Numbered from the stretch's first letter, positions 25,391 to 34,853 are shown. The stretch is 64,000 nucleotides of DNA from Adhaeribacter soli (GCF_008727925.1 NZ_VTWT01000005.1:62001-126000), one strand, 5' to 3'. Numbers and translations: made by a program. The notes: a model not told the origin generated them from the letters alone.

Positions 25391-25602
25391 CTGGCGCAAG
25401 TGTTAAGCGTTAGCGTCACCTGGGCTTAAAGAACAGGAGGAAGTCTCCAGACTTTCGTGTTTTACCCCACCTAAATCCTCCCCTAACAACAGGGGAGGAC
25501 TTTTGAGGAATGTTATATCTTACTTTCCAGCTTACGCCAGTCTGGAGACTGGCTTTTGTCTGTCAGGCCCAAGTGACGCTTTCGCTTAACACTTGCGCCA
25601 AG
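25391..25602. repeat. Family E repeat pair, copy 1
   Basis: CTGGCGCAAGTGTTAAGCG at 25391 and its inverted partner ending at 25602 each carry an adjoining hairpin of the type AAGTCTCCAGACTT. The pair sits in the 383 nt gap between lgt and nadE; a C-rich stretch near 25470-25500 (CCTCCCCT/AGGGGAGG) is a further palindrome. No gene is seen here. Other copies: 27641-27712 and 46186-46354. Confidence 0.8.
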
Positions 25603-25624
25603 ATAGGCAGGATAACAATTCCCC

Positions 25625-27490
25625 CTATCCCAACTGCATTAACTCCTCCTGAAAACCGCCGCTCAGGATCGGGAAGCGGAGCCAGCTTCGGGGGTCGAGG
25701 TTGTAGTCGTCTAGGTGGAAGGATGGGGCGTAGCGTTCGCGTTTCCATTGGTTGCGGCTCCAGAGCGAATAGAAGCGCCGGATGTGCATTTTCAGCTGTT
25801 CGTCGTCTTCTACGCCTTTCATCTGAGCAAAAACCTGCTCCGGTGATAGCCGCTCGTAAAAGGCCAGGCGCTCGATCTGGTTCAGGATCGGGTACGGCAT
25901 CAGGTCTTTTTCGTCGGTCTGGGTTTGTTCGGCCGGGCGAAGCTCTGCCGTTGGTTGCAGGCCGTTCACATATTGCAAGGCTTCGTACCCCAGATGCTCC
26001 TGCGCCCAGACCAGCCATTGCCGTAAAAAAGCTTTATCTACTCCCGCCAGCGGCGAAATACTGCCCGAGGTATCGCCGTCCATGGTGGCGTAGCCTACAG
26101 AGGCCTCACTCCGGTTGGAGGTAGCTAAAAGTAAGGCATGGTTGATGTTGGCCAGCATCCAGATGCCGGGAGCCCGCACCCGCGCCTGAATGTTCTGCAG
26201 CGTTACATCGTCGGTTTTCCAGGTAAGTTCGCGGCCAAGGGCGGTTTCAATTTTAGAAATGTAGCCCTTAACTTCATCGTCGATGGTCCAGTTGTAGAAA
26301 ACCGCGCCGATGGATCTGGCCAGTTCTTCGGCACTCCGGAAGGTATCTTCGGAGGAATTTACCGTTCCCTGGTAAGCGGTGGTTAACAGTTTGCCGGTCA
26401 GGAATTGCAGTTTCTCAAAGTCGTTCCGGAATTCGAGTTGCTCCAGATCTTCTACCGAAAAAACGTTCAGCTTGCGGGCAAATTCTTCCAGGCCAAGTTC
26501 GTTCAACGCGCGTTTTACCATTTCCGCCACCACTACGGCACACACCGAAGAATCAGCGCCGCCGCTCAGCGAAAGCACAAAGCCGCGGCTCCGGCTTTTC
26601 CGCAAATAATCGAAAAGGGCTAAAGTAATGGCAGAAATGAATTCTTTATTCTCATCGATTGGCGGCAGCGGGGTTACTTTTTCGGCTACCGGCATAGGGT
26701 TTTCGAAGTCTACTTCGGCGCATTCCAAATCTACGTTTTTAAAGCTGAGGAGCTGGTTACGCATGATCAGGTTTCCGTTTTGCGCGATCAGAATCTCGCC
26801 GTCGTACACTACCCGGCCGGCTTCGTTGCCTAACAGGTTGGCGTACATGTAAGCACAGTTGTACTTTTTGGAAGCATCTACTACCAGGTGGTACCGCACG
26901 TCGGTCTTGCTCATGGCAAAGTGACTGGCGCTAGGGTTCAGGATCAGTTGCACGCCGCGCTGCTGATGCCTACCAGCCGGACGGTCATCGCCGCGCCAGG
27001 CATCTTCGCAAATTTCAAAAGCGAATTTTACGCCGTTCAGCTCATACACCAGATCACCAAAACGGTAGCTTTTTCCGGATCTTTCCAAAGTAGTTTCCTG
27101 ACCGGCGGGCCAGGAAGTAAACCAGCGCGGCTCGTAATGCAAGCCATCGTTGGCCAGGAATTGTTTGGCCGTAAAGCCGAGGATTTCTTTATTCCGGATA
27201 ACGCATGCCGTATTGTAAACTACATGGTCGCGGAAACGGATGGGCAGGCCCACGGCAACGGTAATATCTTCGCACCATTCCTGAATGATGAGTAATTTCT
27301 CGAATGCTTCTTCCGGCAGCCAGTTACTCAGGAACAGGTCTTCGCAACCGTAACCGGTAATGCAGAGCTCCGGTAAAAGCAGCAATTCGGCTTTACTTTT
27401 CCGAGCCAGTTCGATAGCATTTTTAATGTTAGCTAAGTTGTTTTCCCAGTCTATTGGGGTTTGGTTCAGGGCAGCGGCGGCTAAGATCAT
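25625..27490 (-). CDS. nadE: Glutamine-dependent NAD+ synthase
   Basis: 621 residues in two domains. Residues 1-270 are a nitrilase-like glutaminase domain with Glu in LLLLPELCITGYGCED, and the catalytic Cys in KFAFEICEDAWRG. Residues from about 290 form the NAD synthase domain with the ATP-binding loop LSLSGGADSSVCAVV and LATSNRSEASVGYATMDGD. It makes NAD+ from deamido-NAD+, ATP and glutamine in the cytosol. The length matches the two-domain bacterial type. It is flanked on both sides by repeat-filled gaps, so it is probably transcribed alone. Confidence 0.96.
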   Translation of the reverse strand: MILAAAALNQTPIDWENNLANIKNAIELARKSKAELLLLPELCITGYGCEDLFLSNWLPEEAFEKLLIIQEWCEDITVAVGLPIRFRDHVVYNTACVIRNKEILGFTAKQFLANDGLHYEPRWFTSWPAGQETTLERSGKSYRFGDLVYELNGVKFAFEICEDAWRGDDRPAGRHQQRGVQLILNPSASHFAMSKTDVRYHLVVDASKKYNCAYMYANLLGNEAGRVVYDGEILIAQNGNLIMRNQLLSFKNVDLECAEVDFENPMPVAEKVTPLPPIDENKEFISAITLALFDYLRKSRSRGFVLSLSGGADSSVCAVVVAEMVKRALNELGLEEFARKLNVFSVEDLEQLEFRNDFEKLQFLTGKLLTTAYQGTVNSSEDTFRSAEELARSIGAVFYNWTIDDEVKGYISKIETALGRELTWKTDDVTLQNIQARVRAPGIWMLANINHALLLATSNRSEASVGYATMDGDTSGSISPLAGVDKAFLRQWLVWAQEHLGYEALQYVNGLQPTAELRPAEQTQTDEKDLMPYPILNQIERLAFYERLSPEQVFAQMKGVEDDEQLKMHIRRFYSLWSRNQWKRERYAPSFHLDDYNLDPRSWLRFPILSGGFQEELMQLG

Positions 27491-27570
27491 ATGCGGAGCG
27501 TTGGTTTACAGATTCAAAAATACGCGTACGCAAGATAGCAGTTGCCGGCCGGTTTTTAGTGATTATGGAT

Positions 27571-27895
27571 AAGTGAATAGTGAATAGTGATTAGTATTAA
27601 TAAAAGTACTCCGGGTTGGAGCGGGAATGGGGCAGTTGGTTTACGGAAGTCTGGAGACTTCCTTTTGTTCTTTAGGCCCAAGTGACGCTTTCGCTGAACA
27701 CTTGCGCCAGATCTGGTCAGATTTGGGCTGTTTGTAGTCTTCCGCAGGAGGACTGCAAACTTTAAATGAAACCGGGAGTCTCTGACTCCCTTACGCTGCC
27801 AAGAACTCCTACGAATGCTTTTCCGCGTGGAGTAGCGCCGTCGGAGACGGCTTGTTTCATTACTGCTTTGCAGTCTCCCTTCGGAAGACTACAAA
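27571..27895. repeat. Repeat cluster: heptad repeats, family E copy 2 and a nested palindrome
   Basis: Within the 521 nt gap 27491-28011: degenerate tandem units like AGTGAATAGTGATTA at 27571-27602; a family E element at 27641-27712 (ACGGAAGTCTGGAGACTTCC then the CAAGTGACGCTTTCGC arm); and a larger inverted repeat 27732-27895 with arms TTGTAGTCTTCCGCAGGAGG and its partner, enclosing GAAACCGGGAGTCTCTGACT and GTCGGAGACGGCTTGTTTC. No gene is seen in the gap. Confidence 0.7.
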
Positions 27896-28011
27896 GAGCG
27901 AAGACTGCAAGGAGCAACAAAAGCAGCAAAATCCCCATTCAGAACAAGATAGAGAACTTAAAGAAATAAAATTCTGAAAATTCTTTAATCCTGAAAATTC
28001 TGATTCAGACT

Positions 28012-28746
28012 TTACTCAACCTTGAGCGCCTGCAGGGCTTTTTCGGAAGCGGCTTGTTCGGCGCGTTTTTTGGAATGGCCGTGGCCTAAGGCGATGGGTT
28101 CGTCGTTGATGAAAACTTCGGAAGTGAATTCGGTAATGTTGCCTTGCGGCTTGGCATTTACGATCTCGAAACGGATCGCCTTATTCTGCCCTTGCGCCCA
28201 TTCAATGAGTTTACTTTTGAAGTTGGCGGTGGTGGTAACCAGCGTGTGCACATCGATGTGCGGCTTAATGAGGGTATCGAGAATAAATCGGCGGGTGGTT
28301 TTGTACCCTTTATCCAGATAAATAGCACCTACCAGGGCTTCGAGGGCGTTGCCGTTAATGGACTTGTAACGGAAACTCTGGCTTGCCTGATCGGTTTTTA
28401 TGAGCGTATTGATACCGATCCGGATCGCTACCGAATTCAGCATTTCCCGGTTCACAATGCGCGAACGGATCTCGGTCAGGAAGCCTTCCTGCTTGTAGGG
28501 GAATTTCTTGTACAGGAACTCCGCTACTACTGCGCCCAGAATAGCATCGCCCAGAAACTCCAGCCGCTCGTTGGTTTCGTGGCGGCCGGCAGCGCTTTGC
28601 TTTAAAACGGAAGTGTGCGTTAAAGCCGTCCGGTACAAACGAATGTTGCCGGGCTCCAGGCCCGTAACCTGTCGGATGGCCGTAGATAATGCTCGATCCC
28701 TGGAAAAGAGCCTGCTTAAAAAACCGGTAACCGGGCGAAAAGGCAC
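28012..28746 (-). CDS. rnc: Ribonuclease III
   Basis: 244 residues, standard length. The catalytic signature is NERLEFLGDAILGAVVAEFLY, followed by a C-terminal double-stranded-RNA-binding domain beginning FKSKLIEWAQGQNKAIRFEI and ending with GHGHSKKRAEQAASEKALQAL. It cuts double-stranded RNA in rRNA and mRNA processing. The start codon is GTG at 28744-28746, 7 nt after the fabF stop; no ATG gives a better N-terminus. It is the last gene of acpP-fabF-rnc, a conserved order in Bacteroidota. Confidence 0.96.
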   Translation of the reverse strand: MPFRPVTGFLSRLFSRDRALSTAIRQVTGLEPGNIRLYRTALTHTSVLKQSAAGRHETNERLEFLGDAILGAVVAEFLYKKFPYKQEGFLTEIRSRIVNREMLNSVAIRIGINTLIKTDQASQSFRYKSINGNALEALVGAIYLDKGYKTTRRFILDTLIKPHIDVHTLVTTTANFKSKLIEWAQGQNKAIRFEIVNAKPQGNITEFTSEVFINDEPIALGHGHSKKRAEQAASEKALQALKVE

Positions 28747-28753
28747 TAAGGAA

Positions 28754-30010
28754 TTAATCGATTAGTTTACGGAACAGCACGGAAGTATTGTGGCCGCCAA
28801 AACCGAACGTATTGCTTAACGCTACATTTACCGGACGGGCCTGAGCCTTGTTGAAGGTAAAATTCAACCGTGGATTGAAAGCTTCGTCGTCGGTAAAATG
28901 GTTGATGGTTGGCGGTACCATGTTGTGCTGCATGGCCATAATGGAAGCTACCGCTTCAATCGCGCCGGCAGCGCCTAACAGGTGCCCGGTCATCGATTTG
29001 GTAGAACTGATATTCAGTTTATAGGCATGCTCCCCAAAAATTTCTTCTATTGCTTTGGCCTCGCTTACATCGCCAAGCGGCGTAGAAGTGCCGTGTACGT
29101 TAATGTAATCTACTTCTTCGGGACGGATATTGGCATCGCGGAGCACATTCTGCATTACTTTCTTGGCGCCTAAGCCATCCGGGTGCGGAGCCGTAATGTG
29201 ATACGCATCAGCGCTCATGCCGCCGCCAATAATTTCGGCGTAAATTTTAGCGCCGCGGGCTTTTGCGTGCTCGTATTCTTCCAGTACAATGGCTGCCGCA
29301 CCTTCTCCCAGAACAAAACCATCACGGTCTTTATCGAACGGGCGGGAAGCTGTTTCCGGGGAATCGTTGCGCTCAGAAAGGGCTTTCAGGGCATTGAAAC
29401 CACCAATACCGGCTTCGGTAACGGCTGCCTCGGAACCGCCGGTCATAATGACGTCGGCCATACCCAGGCGGATGTAATTGAAAGAATCAATAATAGCGTT
29501 GGTTGCCGAGGCACAGGCCGAAACCGTAACGAAGTTCGGGCCGCGGAAACCATACTTAATGGAAATATGACCGGCCGCAATATCGGCGATCATTTTCGGG
29601 ATAAAGAAAGGATTGAAACGCGGAATACCGCCGCCATTGGCGAAAGCAACGCATTCTTCCTGGAAGGTGCGTAAACCACCGATCCCGGAACCCCAGATCA
29701 CCCCGATGCGGTCGGCTTCGGCTTCACTGATTTCTTCGAGACGGGCATCTTTAACCGCTTCGTCGGCTACTACTAAGGCAAATTGGGAAAATAAATCCAT
29801 TTTGCGGGCCTCTTTCCGGTCGAAGTAATTTTCGGGGTTATACCCTTTTACTTCACAGGCAAACTGGGTTTTAAATTTAGAGGCATCAAAACGCGTAATA
29901 GGCGCAGCTCCACTCACTCCGTTGGAAAGGCCGGTCCAGTATTCCGAAACCGTATTTCCAAGTGGGGTGAGTGCGCCGAGACCTGTTACAACTACTCTTC
30001 TAAGCTCCAT
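28754..30010 (-). CDS. fabF: 3-oxoacyl-ACP synthase II
   Basis: 418 residues, the usual length. The Cys-His-His triad is visible: VSACASATNAI (Cys about residue 166), VHGTSTPLGD and STKSMTGHLLGAAGAIEA. It elongates acyl-ACP with malonyl-ACP in fatty-acid synthesis in the cytosol. It lies between acpP (70 nt upstream) and rnc (7 nt downstream) on the same strand, so its acyl carrier is coded immediately before it. Confidence 0.97.
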   Translation of the reverse strand: MELRRVVVTGLGALTPLGNTVSEYWTGLSNGVSGAAPITRFDASKFKTQFACEVKGYNPENYFDRKEARKMDLFSQFALVVADEAVKDARLEEISEAEADRIGVIWGSGIGGLRTFQEECVAFANGGGIPRFNPFFIPKMIADIAAGHISIKYGFRGPNFVTVSACASATNAIIDSFNYIRLGMADVIMTGGSEAAVTEAGIGGFNALKALSERNDSPETASRPFDKDRDGFVLGEGAAAIVLEEYEHAKARGAKIYAEIIGGGMSADAYHITAPHPDGLGAKKVMQNVLRDANIRPEEVDYINVHGTSTPLGDVSEAKAIEEIFGEHAYKLNISSTKSMTGHLLGAAGAIEAVASIMAMQHNMVPPTINHFTDDEAFNPRLNFTFNKAQARPVNVALSNTFGFGGHNTSVLFRKLID

Positions 30011-30080
30011 AAGCTTTGGTTAGAGGGGTTGAATAATTTGGGTAATTTGATTAGTAGCAGTATTTCAAAAGGAAGAAAAA

Positions 30081-30317
30081 TTATTTCGCGTGCTCTTCCA
30101 GGTAGCTGATGGCCTGGCCAACAGTGCCGATGTTCTCAGCCTGATCATCCGGAATAGAAACGTTGAATTCTTTTTCGAACTCCATGATAAGCTCTACGGT
30201 GTCCAAAGAATCAGCGCCCAGGTCGTTGGTGAAGCTTGCCTCTGGCGTAACTTCAGATTCCTCAACACCTAATTTATCGATGATAATTGCTTTTACTTTT
30301 TCTGCGATTTCTGACAT
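30081..30317 (-). CDS. acpP: Acyl carrier protein
   Basis: 78 residues, acidic, with the 4'-phosphopantetheine attachment Ser at residue 37 in [16 protein letters not shown]. It carries growing fatty acids in the cytosol. It is the first gene of the acpP-fabF-rnc operon, which fits direct use by FabF. Confidence 0.98.
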   Translation of the reverse strand: MSEIAEKVKAIIIDKLGVEESEVTPEASFTNDLGADSLDTVELIMEFEKEFNVSIPDDQAENIGTVGQAISYLEEHAK

Positions 30318-30344
30318 TTTCTTACTATTGGGTTAAAACTAGTG

Positions 30345-30375
30345 CAAATAAATGGATTAAATAAAATATTCGCAA
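30345..30375 (-). promoter_or_regulatory. Possible promoter of the acpP-fabF-rnc operon
   Basis: On the minus strand, TTG (30375-30373) is followed after about 21 nt by TTATTTGC (around 30345-30351), near the Bacteroidota -33/-7 consensus. It would give a leader of roughly 20 nt. The -7 box is one base short of the consensus. Confidence 0.4.
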
Positions 30376-30493
30376 ACAAATTTAATTTTATAGTTTGTGG
30401 ATAAATCTTTTCCGGGCTTTACTCCCGAATCCAATTTCAGGTTATTACTTTTAACCTTCAGAAAGATACCATTTTTATTTCACCCCCTACCCC

Positions 30494-30922
30494 ATGAAAA
30501 CTTTACGCCTGGACCTGGACTACGAATTCGATTTCGACCTGTATGGAGTAGTTTCTTCGAGCAAGGAACATACGCTGGCCTGGGCTTTAAATAAATATTT
30601 CAACCTGCGGCTCATTAAGCAGAAAGACCTTTGCTTCGACTTCATCAGCAAGGGCCGGCTGGTTATTTCCAACTACCTGCACGCCACCGATCATTACTCC
30701 ATTCGCCTTTTCCGGAATAAATCCGTAGACCTGAGTACGCTGAAGAAACCGTTCCTGGTGCCGGACATTAAAGATTACGACTACGTGATCCAGGTATCGG
30801 GCGCGGTAGAAAAATTCCGTTCGGGGGAGCTGCTGCGGAAGATGAACCTGGTACCGCTGGTGCAATACGTAAAACAGTTCGACCCGAATGCCCTTCAGTT
30901 TAAGGATAACCTCATTTTTTAA
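30494..30922 (+). CDS. IPExxxVDY family protein
   Basis: 142 residues. The family-defining tract appears as LVPDIKDYDYVIQ near residue 95. The N-terminus LRLDLDYEFDFDLYGVVSS and the C-terminus LVPLVQYVKQFDP also fit. This Bacteroidota-restricted family has no assigned function as far as I know, but it is regularly found next to pyruvate kinase and divergent from acpP, as here; only 3 nt separate it from pyk, so both are surely on one transcript. A role tied to glycolysis or to folding of Pyk is possible but unproven. Confidence 0.88.
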   Translation: MKTLRLDLDYEFDFDLYGVVSSSKEHTLAWALNKYFNLRLIKQKDLCFDFISKGRLVISNYLHATDHYSIRLFRNKSVDLSTLKKPFLVPDIKDYDYVIQVSGAVEKFRSGELLRKMNLVPLVQYVKQFDPNALQFKDNLIF

Positions 30923-30925
30923 CGG

Positions 30926-32359
30926 ATGGAGATAAAATTCAACAAGACCAAAATTATTGCCACCGTTGGCCCTGCCAGCAACACGTACGAAACCCTGTTC
31001 GCGCTAATTAAAGAAGGCGTAGACGTTTTCCGCCTTAATTTTTCGCACGGCACCCACGAAGACCATTTAAAGGTAATTAAAACCGTAAGGCAGATAAACG
31101 AAGAGCACGGCATGAACATCTGCCTGATGCAGGACCTGCAGGGACCCAAGATCCGCCTGGGCGATATTGAAAACGGCAGCCTGGAAATTGTGCCGGGACA
31201 GCGCCTGAAAATTGTTTGCGAAGATGTGATCGGGGTGCCCGGCCGGCTTTCTACCATTTATACCGACCTGGCCAAAGATGTTCGCGTGGGCGATACCATT
31301 TTAATAGACGACGGCAAACTGGAATTGCGGGTGGTAAACACCGACCATGATAAAGAGGTGGAAGCCGAAGTGATCTACGGCGGCACCGTGAAACCGCGCA
31401 AGGGCATAAACCTGCCGCACAGCAAAGTTTCCGCGCCTTCGCTTACCGAAAAAGATTTACGCGACCTGGAATTTGGTTTAACCCACGACGTGGAGTGGGT
31501 GGCGCTTTCGTTTGTGCGGAAGGTGGAAGACATAATTGCCTTGCGGGAAAAGATAGATGCCAGCGGCCGCGATACCCGTATCATTGCCAAGATCGAAAAA
31601 CCGGAAGCCATTAAGAACATCGACGGCATTATTCAGGTGTGCGATGCCATTATGGTGGCCCGCGGCGACTTAGGTGTGGAAGTGGGCATGGAAGATGTGC
31701 CGATGATCCAGAAGAACCTGGTGGAAAAAGCGATCTGCAACGGTCGTCCGGTAATTATTGCTACCCAGATGATGGAAAGCATGATCAACTCGCCCCGCCC
31801 TACCCGCGCCGAAACCAACGACATTGCCAACGCGGTAATAGACGGAGCCGACGCCCTGATGCTGAGCGCGGAGACAGCTTCCGGCATGTACCCGGTAGAA
31901 ACCATCCGGAGCATGAACCGCACCATACAGAGCGTGGAAACGCATGCCGATATCTTTCACAAGAACTTTGTTTTCAATCCGCAATCCGACACCTTTTACA
32001 ACGACAGCATTGTGGCCAACGCCGTAAACCTGTGCCGCGACACCGAAGCAAACGCGTTAGTAGGCCTATCGAAATCGGGCTACACGGCTTTTCAGATCGC
32101 CAAGCACCGGCCAAAAGCCGATATTTTTATTTTTACCGACAACAGACGCCTGCTAAACGTTCTAAATTTACTCTGGGGCGTACGCGGTTTTTATTACGAC
32201 AAATTCAGCACTTCTTCTACCGACCAGACCGTGATCGATGTAAAAGAGCAGCTTATTGCTTCGGGCCATTTAAAACCCGGTGACATTTTTATAAACACTG
32301 GCAGCATGCCAATAAATGCTCAGAAAAAGACCAATATGATCAAGCTGAGTATTGTGTAG
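30926..32359 (+). CDS. pyk: Pyruvate kinase
   Basis: 477 residues. Motifs in order: KIIATVGPASNTYE, FRLNFSHGTHEDH, MQDLQGPKIRLGD, the signature IIAKIEKPEAIKNIDGII with the catalytic Lys, VARGDLGVEVG, and RPTRAETNDIANAVIDGADA, then a C-terminal domain. It turns phosphoenolpyruvate and ADP into pyruvate and ATP in the last step of glycolysis. The start is the ATG at 30926, 3 nt after the IPExxxVDY gene. A terminator follows 19 nt after the stop. Confidence 0.98.
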   Translation: MEIKFNKTKIIATVGPASNTYETLFALIKEGVDVFRLNFSHGTHEDHLKVIKTVRQINEEHGMNICLMQDLQGPKIRLGDIENGSLEIVPGQRLKIVCEDVIGVPGRLSTIYTDLAKDVRVGDTILIDDGKLELRVVNTDHDKEVEAEVIYGGTVKPRKGINLPHSKVSAPSLTEKDLRDLEFGLTHDVEWVALSFVRKVEDIIALREKIDASGRDTRIIAKIEKPEAIKNIDGIIQVCDAIMVARGDLGVEVGMEDVPMIQKNLVEKAICNGRPVIIATQMMESMINSPRPTRAETNDIANAVIDGADALMLSAETASGMYPVETIRSMNRTIQSVETHADIFHKNFVFNPQSDTFYNDSIVANAVNLCRDTEANALVGLSKSGYTAFQIAKHRPKADIFIFTDNRRLLNVLNLLWGVRGFYYDKFSTSSTDQTVIDVKEQLIASGHLKPGDIFINTGSMPINAQKKTNMIKLSIV

Positions 32360-32378
32360 AACAGTAGGTTCTGAACGC

Positions 32379-32416
32379 AAAAAAGTCTTCTCCGGCAACG
32401 GGGAAGACTTTTTTAT
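32379..32416 (+). terminator. Terminator after pyk
   Basis: AAAAAAGTCTTC and GAAGACTTTTTT pair around a short GC-rich loop, 19 nt after the pyk stop. Confidence 0.9.
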
Positions 32417-32511
32417 TGGGTTGGAGTAGCGTTTTCTGTAATTAATCGACCTTACCCAGGCAAAGAAATTGTTCTTTCCATGGCCTTACCATTTCTCACA
32501 TATCCAAAATT

Positions 32512-32626
32512 CATTGCCGTCTGCTTTAGCTGACGGTTTTAAAGCATTCAGTTTCCGGCTTTAGCCAAACTTGCATGAATAGTAGAAACAGTCTGCCATC
32601 CGTCAGATAAAGCAGACGGCAATGAA
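32512..32626. repeat. Family B palindrome pair, copy 1
   Basis: CATTGCCGTCTGCTTTAGCT at 32512 is mirrored by an inverted, slightly altered copy ending AGCAGACGGCAATGAA at 32626. It is in the 830 nt gap between pyk and rpsT, which holds repeats only. Another copy is at 35119-35174. Confidence 0.8.
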
Positions 32627-32691
32627 AGAGAAGCCATCTTATAAATATCCAGAGCAGCTTTTGAAATTGCTTTGGGCTAATGAATTTCTCA

Positions 32692-32928
32692 GTAGCGTAG
32701 GGTTTAAACCCAAAGCTGTCTATTTAAGAAAAGATGAACTGATGATATATTGAGTCATCCCGAACGAAGTTGAGGGAACTTATGGAGCCATTCCGGATAA
32801 ATTTTATAGGAAGACCTGTCTTGCTACGCTCGCCAGCTCATTGTAATTCCCATAAGTTTTCTCGGCTTTGCTCGAAATGACGTTAACTTTTCTTTAGTTG
32901 ACAGCTTTGGGTTTAAACCCTACGCTAC
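32692..32928. repeat. Nested element: family C arms enclosing a family D element
   Basis: Outer arms of about 42 nt begin GTAGCGTAGGGTTTAAACCC at 32692 and end with the complement at 32928; both continue with AAAGCTGTC and a shared AAGAAAAG. Between them sits a complete family D element (32754-32882) with the GTCATCCCGAACGAAG arm and the inner TCTTGCTACGCTCGC hairpin. No gene is present. Confidence 0.8.
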
Positions 32929-33069
32929 AGAGAAATTTTGATTTATGCGATACCTTCCAGAACAACTCTGATCCTACCAGGCTACTTCAAGTCTGATTAC
33001 CAGGAGAGATAAATCAACTTAAAAATGACAAAACATGAATCAAGACATGAACGCAATTGACTCGAACGC

Positions 33070-33110
33070 AAAAAGGCCTGTTCTCCGGAAAGAACAGGCC
33101 TATATTTCTT
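33070..33110 (-). terminator. Terminator downstream of rpsT
   Basis: AAAAAGGCCTGTTCT pairs with AGAACAGGCCTATA around CCGGAA, with T-rich sequence on the minus-strand 3' side. It lies 80 nt beyond the rpsT stop. Confidence 0.8.
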
Positions 33111-33189
33111 CAGCTTAAAAGGAGATTGTTACCTTAACCTACTTTCTCGCCAGAAATTATAGCATTTTTAAATAGCAGCTGGCTTAAAA

Positions 33190-33447
33190 TTAAGCAGCCA
33201 GTGCGTTCACAAATTTAGCCAGCTTCGACTTGTTGTTAGCTGCTTTGTTTTTGTGAATAATGTTTTTCTTAGCTAAACGATCGAGCATAGAAGAAGCAGT
33301 TTTGAAAAGCTCAACAGCTTCGTTCTTATCGTTAGTAGCACGCAGTCTTTTAACTACTGTACGGGTAGATTTTGCCTGGTAACGGTTTAAAACGCGTTTC
33401 TTATCGTTACTTCTGATTCTTTTTAATGCCGACTTATGATTAGCCAT
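33190..33447 (-). CDS. rpsT: 30S ribosomal protein S20
   Basis: 85 residues, basic and helical: ANHKSALKRIRSNDKKRVLN at the start and KNIIHKNKAANNKSKLAKFV at the end are classic S20. It binds the 5' domain of 16S rRNA in the small subunit. It stands alone with its own promoter and terminator, as is usual for rpsT. Confidence 0.97.
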   Translation of the reverse strand: MANHKSALKRIRSNDKKRVLNRYQAKSTRTVVKRLRATNDKNEAVELFKTASSMLDRLAKKNIIHKNKAANNKSKLAKFVNALAA

Positions 33448-33493
33448 GGTTTACTATTTTCAAAAATTAAATTTCGGTTTTCAAATGAGTTTG

Positions 33494-33524
33494 CAAATAT
33501 AAGCGGTTAATTTTAAAATAGCAA
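33494..33524 (-). promoter_or_regulatory. Promoter of rpsT
   Basis: On the minus strand TTG (33524-33522), then 20 nt, then TATATTTG (33501-33494), an exact match to the Bacteroidota TTG-N20-TAnnTTTG promoter. The -7 box is 47 nt before the ATG. Confidence 0.65.
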
Positions 33525-33734
33525 GGCAACCTTTTCAGATTTTTCCCCGACCTCCTAACAAGCATTAAAATAATAGTAAAGGTTCGTCTTTATACTTGCT
33601 TAACCGCCACTCCTTTCAGTAACAACTTGTTAAAAACCACTTAAATATAGCTAAAGGGGCTGGACAATTTAAACTTAAATGCTTAAATTTAGGTTTTTTC
33701 AGCAGCAACCGCTATTTCAACGGTTTAACGTTCT

Positions 33735-34853
33735 ATGAAACAGAAAATTACGCTCCTTTTCTCGCTTGCTTTCTTTGTTTTCGCCTGTGAAAAAGAAACG
33801 GAAACGGCTCCCGGCACTACGCCTTACCAGATCGAGTTGCCTCCCAGATTCAAGACCATGCCGGTTCCTGCCGATAACCCCATGACGGTGGAAGGCGTGG
33901 AATTAGGACGGATGCTGTTTTATGAAAAACGCCTATCGGCGGATAATACCATTTCCTGCGGCACCTGCCACCAGCAGAAACTTGCCTTTACCGACGGCCG
34001 GGACATTAGTTTTGGCGTGAACGGCAAAGCCGGCACCCGGAGTTCCATGTCGCTGGCGAACGTGGGCTATTTTGAAACCCTGATGTGGGATGGCCGCGAC
34101 ACTACCCTGGAAAAACAGGCGAAAGGCCCGATCGAGAACCCGGTGGAAATGCACCAAAGCCTGCTCCGCGCGGTAAATAAGCTGCAGAATACCCAAACCT
34201 ACCCCCCGCTCTTCCTGAAAGCCTTTGGTTCGAAAATTATTACCGAAGAAAATGTATTGAAAGCGCTGGCCCAGTTCCAAAGAACGCTTATTTCCGGCAA
34301 TTCCCGCTTCGATCAGTTTGAAAAGCAGAACAAAACCAACGCCCTAACCCAATCAGAACTTAACGGTAAAAGGCTTTTCTTCCAGCACCCCAATGCCGAT
34401 CCGTTCGACGGGCCGGTGATAAGAGGGGGCAATTGCGGCGACTGCCATGCCGGCGACCTGCTGGCACCCAAGCGGATGCTTGCCAATAACGGCTTGGATG
34501 TAGAATTTAAAGATAACGGGTTTGGCGACATAACCGGTAGTCCGTTCGACCAGGGAAAGTTTAAAGTGCCTTCGCTCCGGAATATTGCCCTGACGGCTCC
34601 TTACATGCACGATGGCCGGTTTAAAACGCTGGAAGAAGTGCTGAACCATTACAACGATCACGTGAAGAAAAACAGCCCGAACCTGGCATCCGACATGACG
34701 GCCAGCAATGAATACGGCACAAACCAGCAACTGGGCCTGACAGAGCAGGAAAAGAAAGATATTATTGCCTTTCTGCATACCTTAACCGATGACACGTTCA
34801 TAAACGACCCGCGCTTCTCCGATCCGTTCGAGAAAACCGGTATGGTGAAGTAA
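33735..34853 (+). CDS. Di-heme cytochrome c peroxidase / MbnH-MauG family lipoprotein
   Basis: 372 residues. The lipobox FFVFAC predicts a lipid-anchored periplasmic protein. Two c-type haem sites are present: ISCGTCHQQKLAF near residue 75 and GGNCGDCHAGDLL near residue 235. Between and after them come family landmarks LGRMLFYEKRLSADN, QFQRTLISGNSRFDQ and ALTAPYMHDGRFKTLEEVL. The family includes bacterial peroxidases, which reduce H2O2 to water, and MauG/MbnH enzymes, which oxidise tryptophan side chains on a partner protein. The two MbnP-like genes 388 nt downstream favour the second role. Sequence reading alone does not settle which. Confidence 0.9.
   Translation: MKQKITLLFSLAFFVFACEKETETAPGTTPYQIELPPRFKTMPVPADNPMTVEGVELGRMLFYEKRLSADNTISCGTCHQQKLAFTDGRDISFGVNGKAGTRSSMSLANVGYFETLMWDGRDTTLEKQAKGPIENPVEMHQSLLRAVNKLQNTQTYPPLFLKAFGSKIITEENVLKALAQFQRTLISGNSRFDQFEKQNKTNALTQSELNGKRLFFQHPNADPFDGPVIRGGNCGDCHAGDLLAPKRMLANNGLDVEFKDNGFGDITGSPFDQGKFKVPSLRNIALTAPYMHDGRFKTLEEVLNHYNDHVKKNSPNLASDMTASNEYGTNQQLGLTEQEKKDIIAFLHTLTDDTFINDPRFSDPFEKTGMVK

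Noticed and set aside
25510-26124. A 204-codon plus-strand frame opposite the 3' end of nadE
   Set aside because: It reads antisense through nadE, is very rich in Arg and Ser, and partly covers the family E repeat.
31639-32283. A 214-codon open frame overlapping pyk in another frame
   Set aside because: The pyk frame has all its motifs over the same stretch; the alternative has Arg/Pro/His-rich composition typical of an out-of-frame reading.
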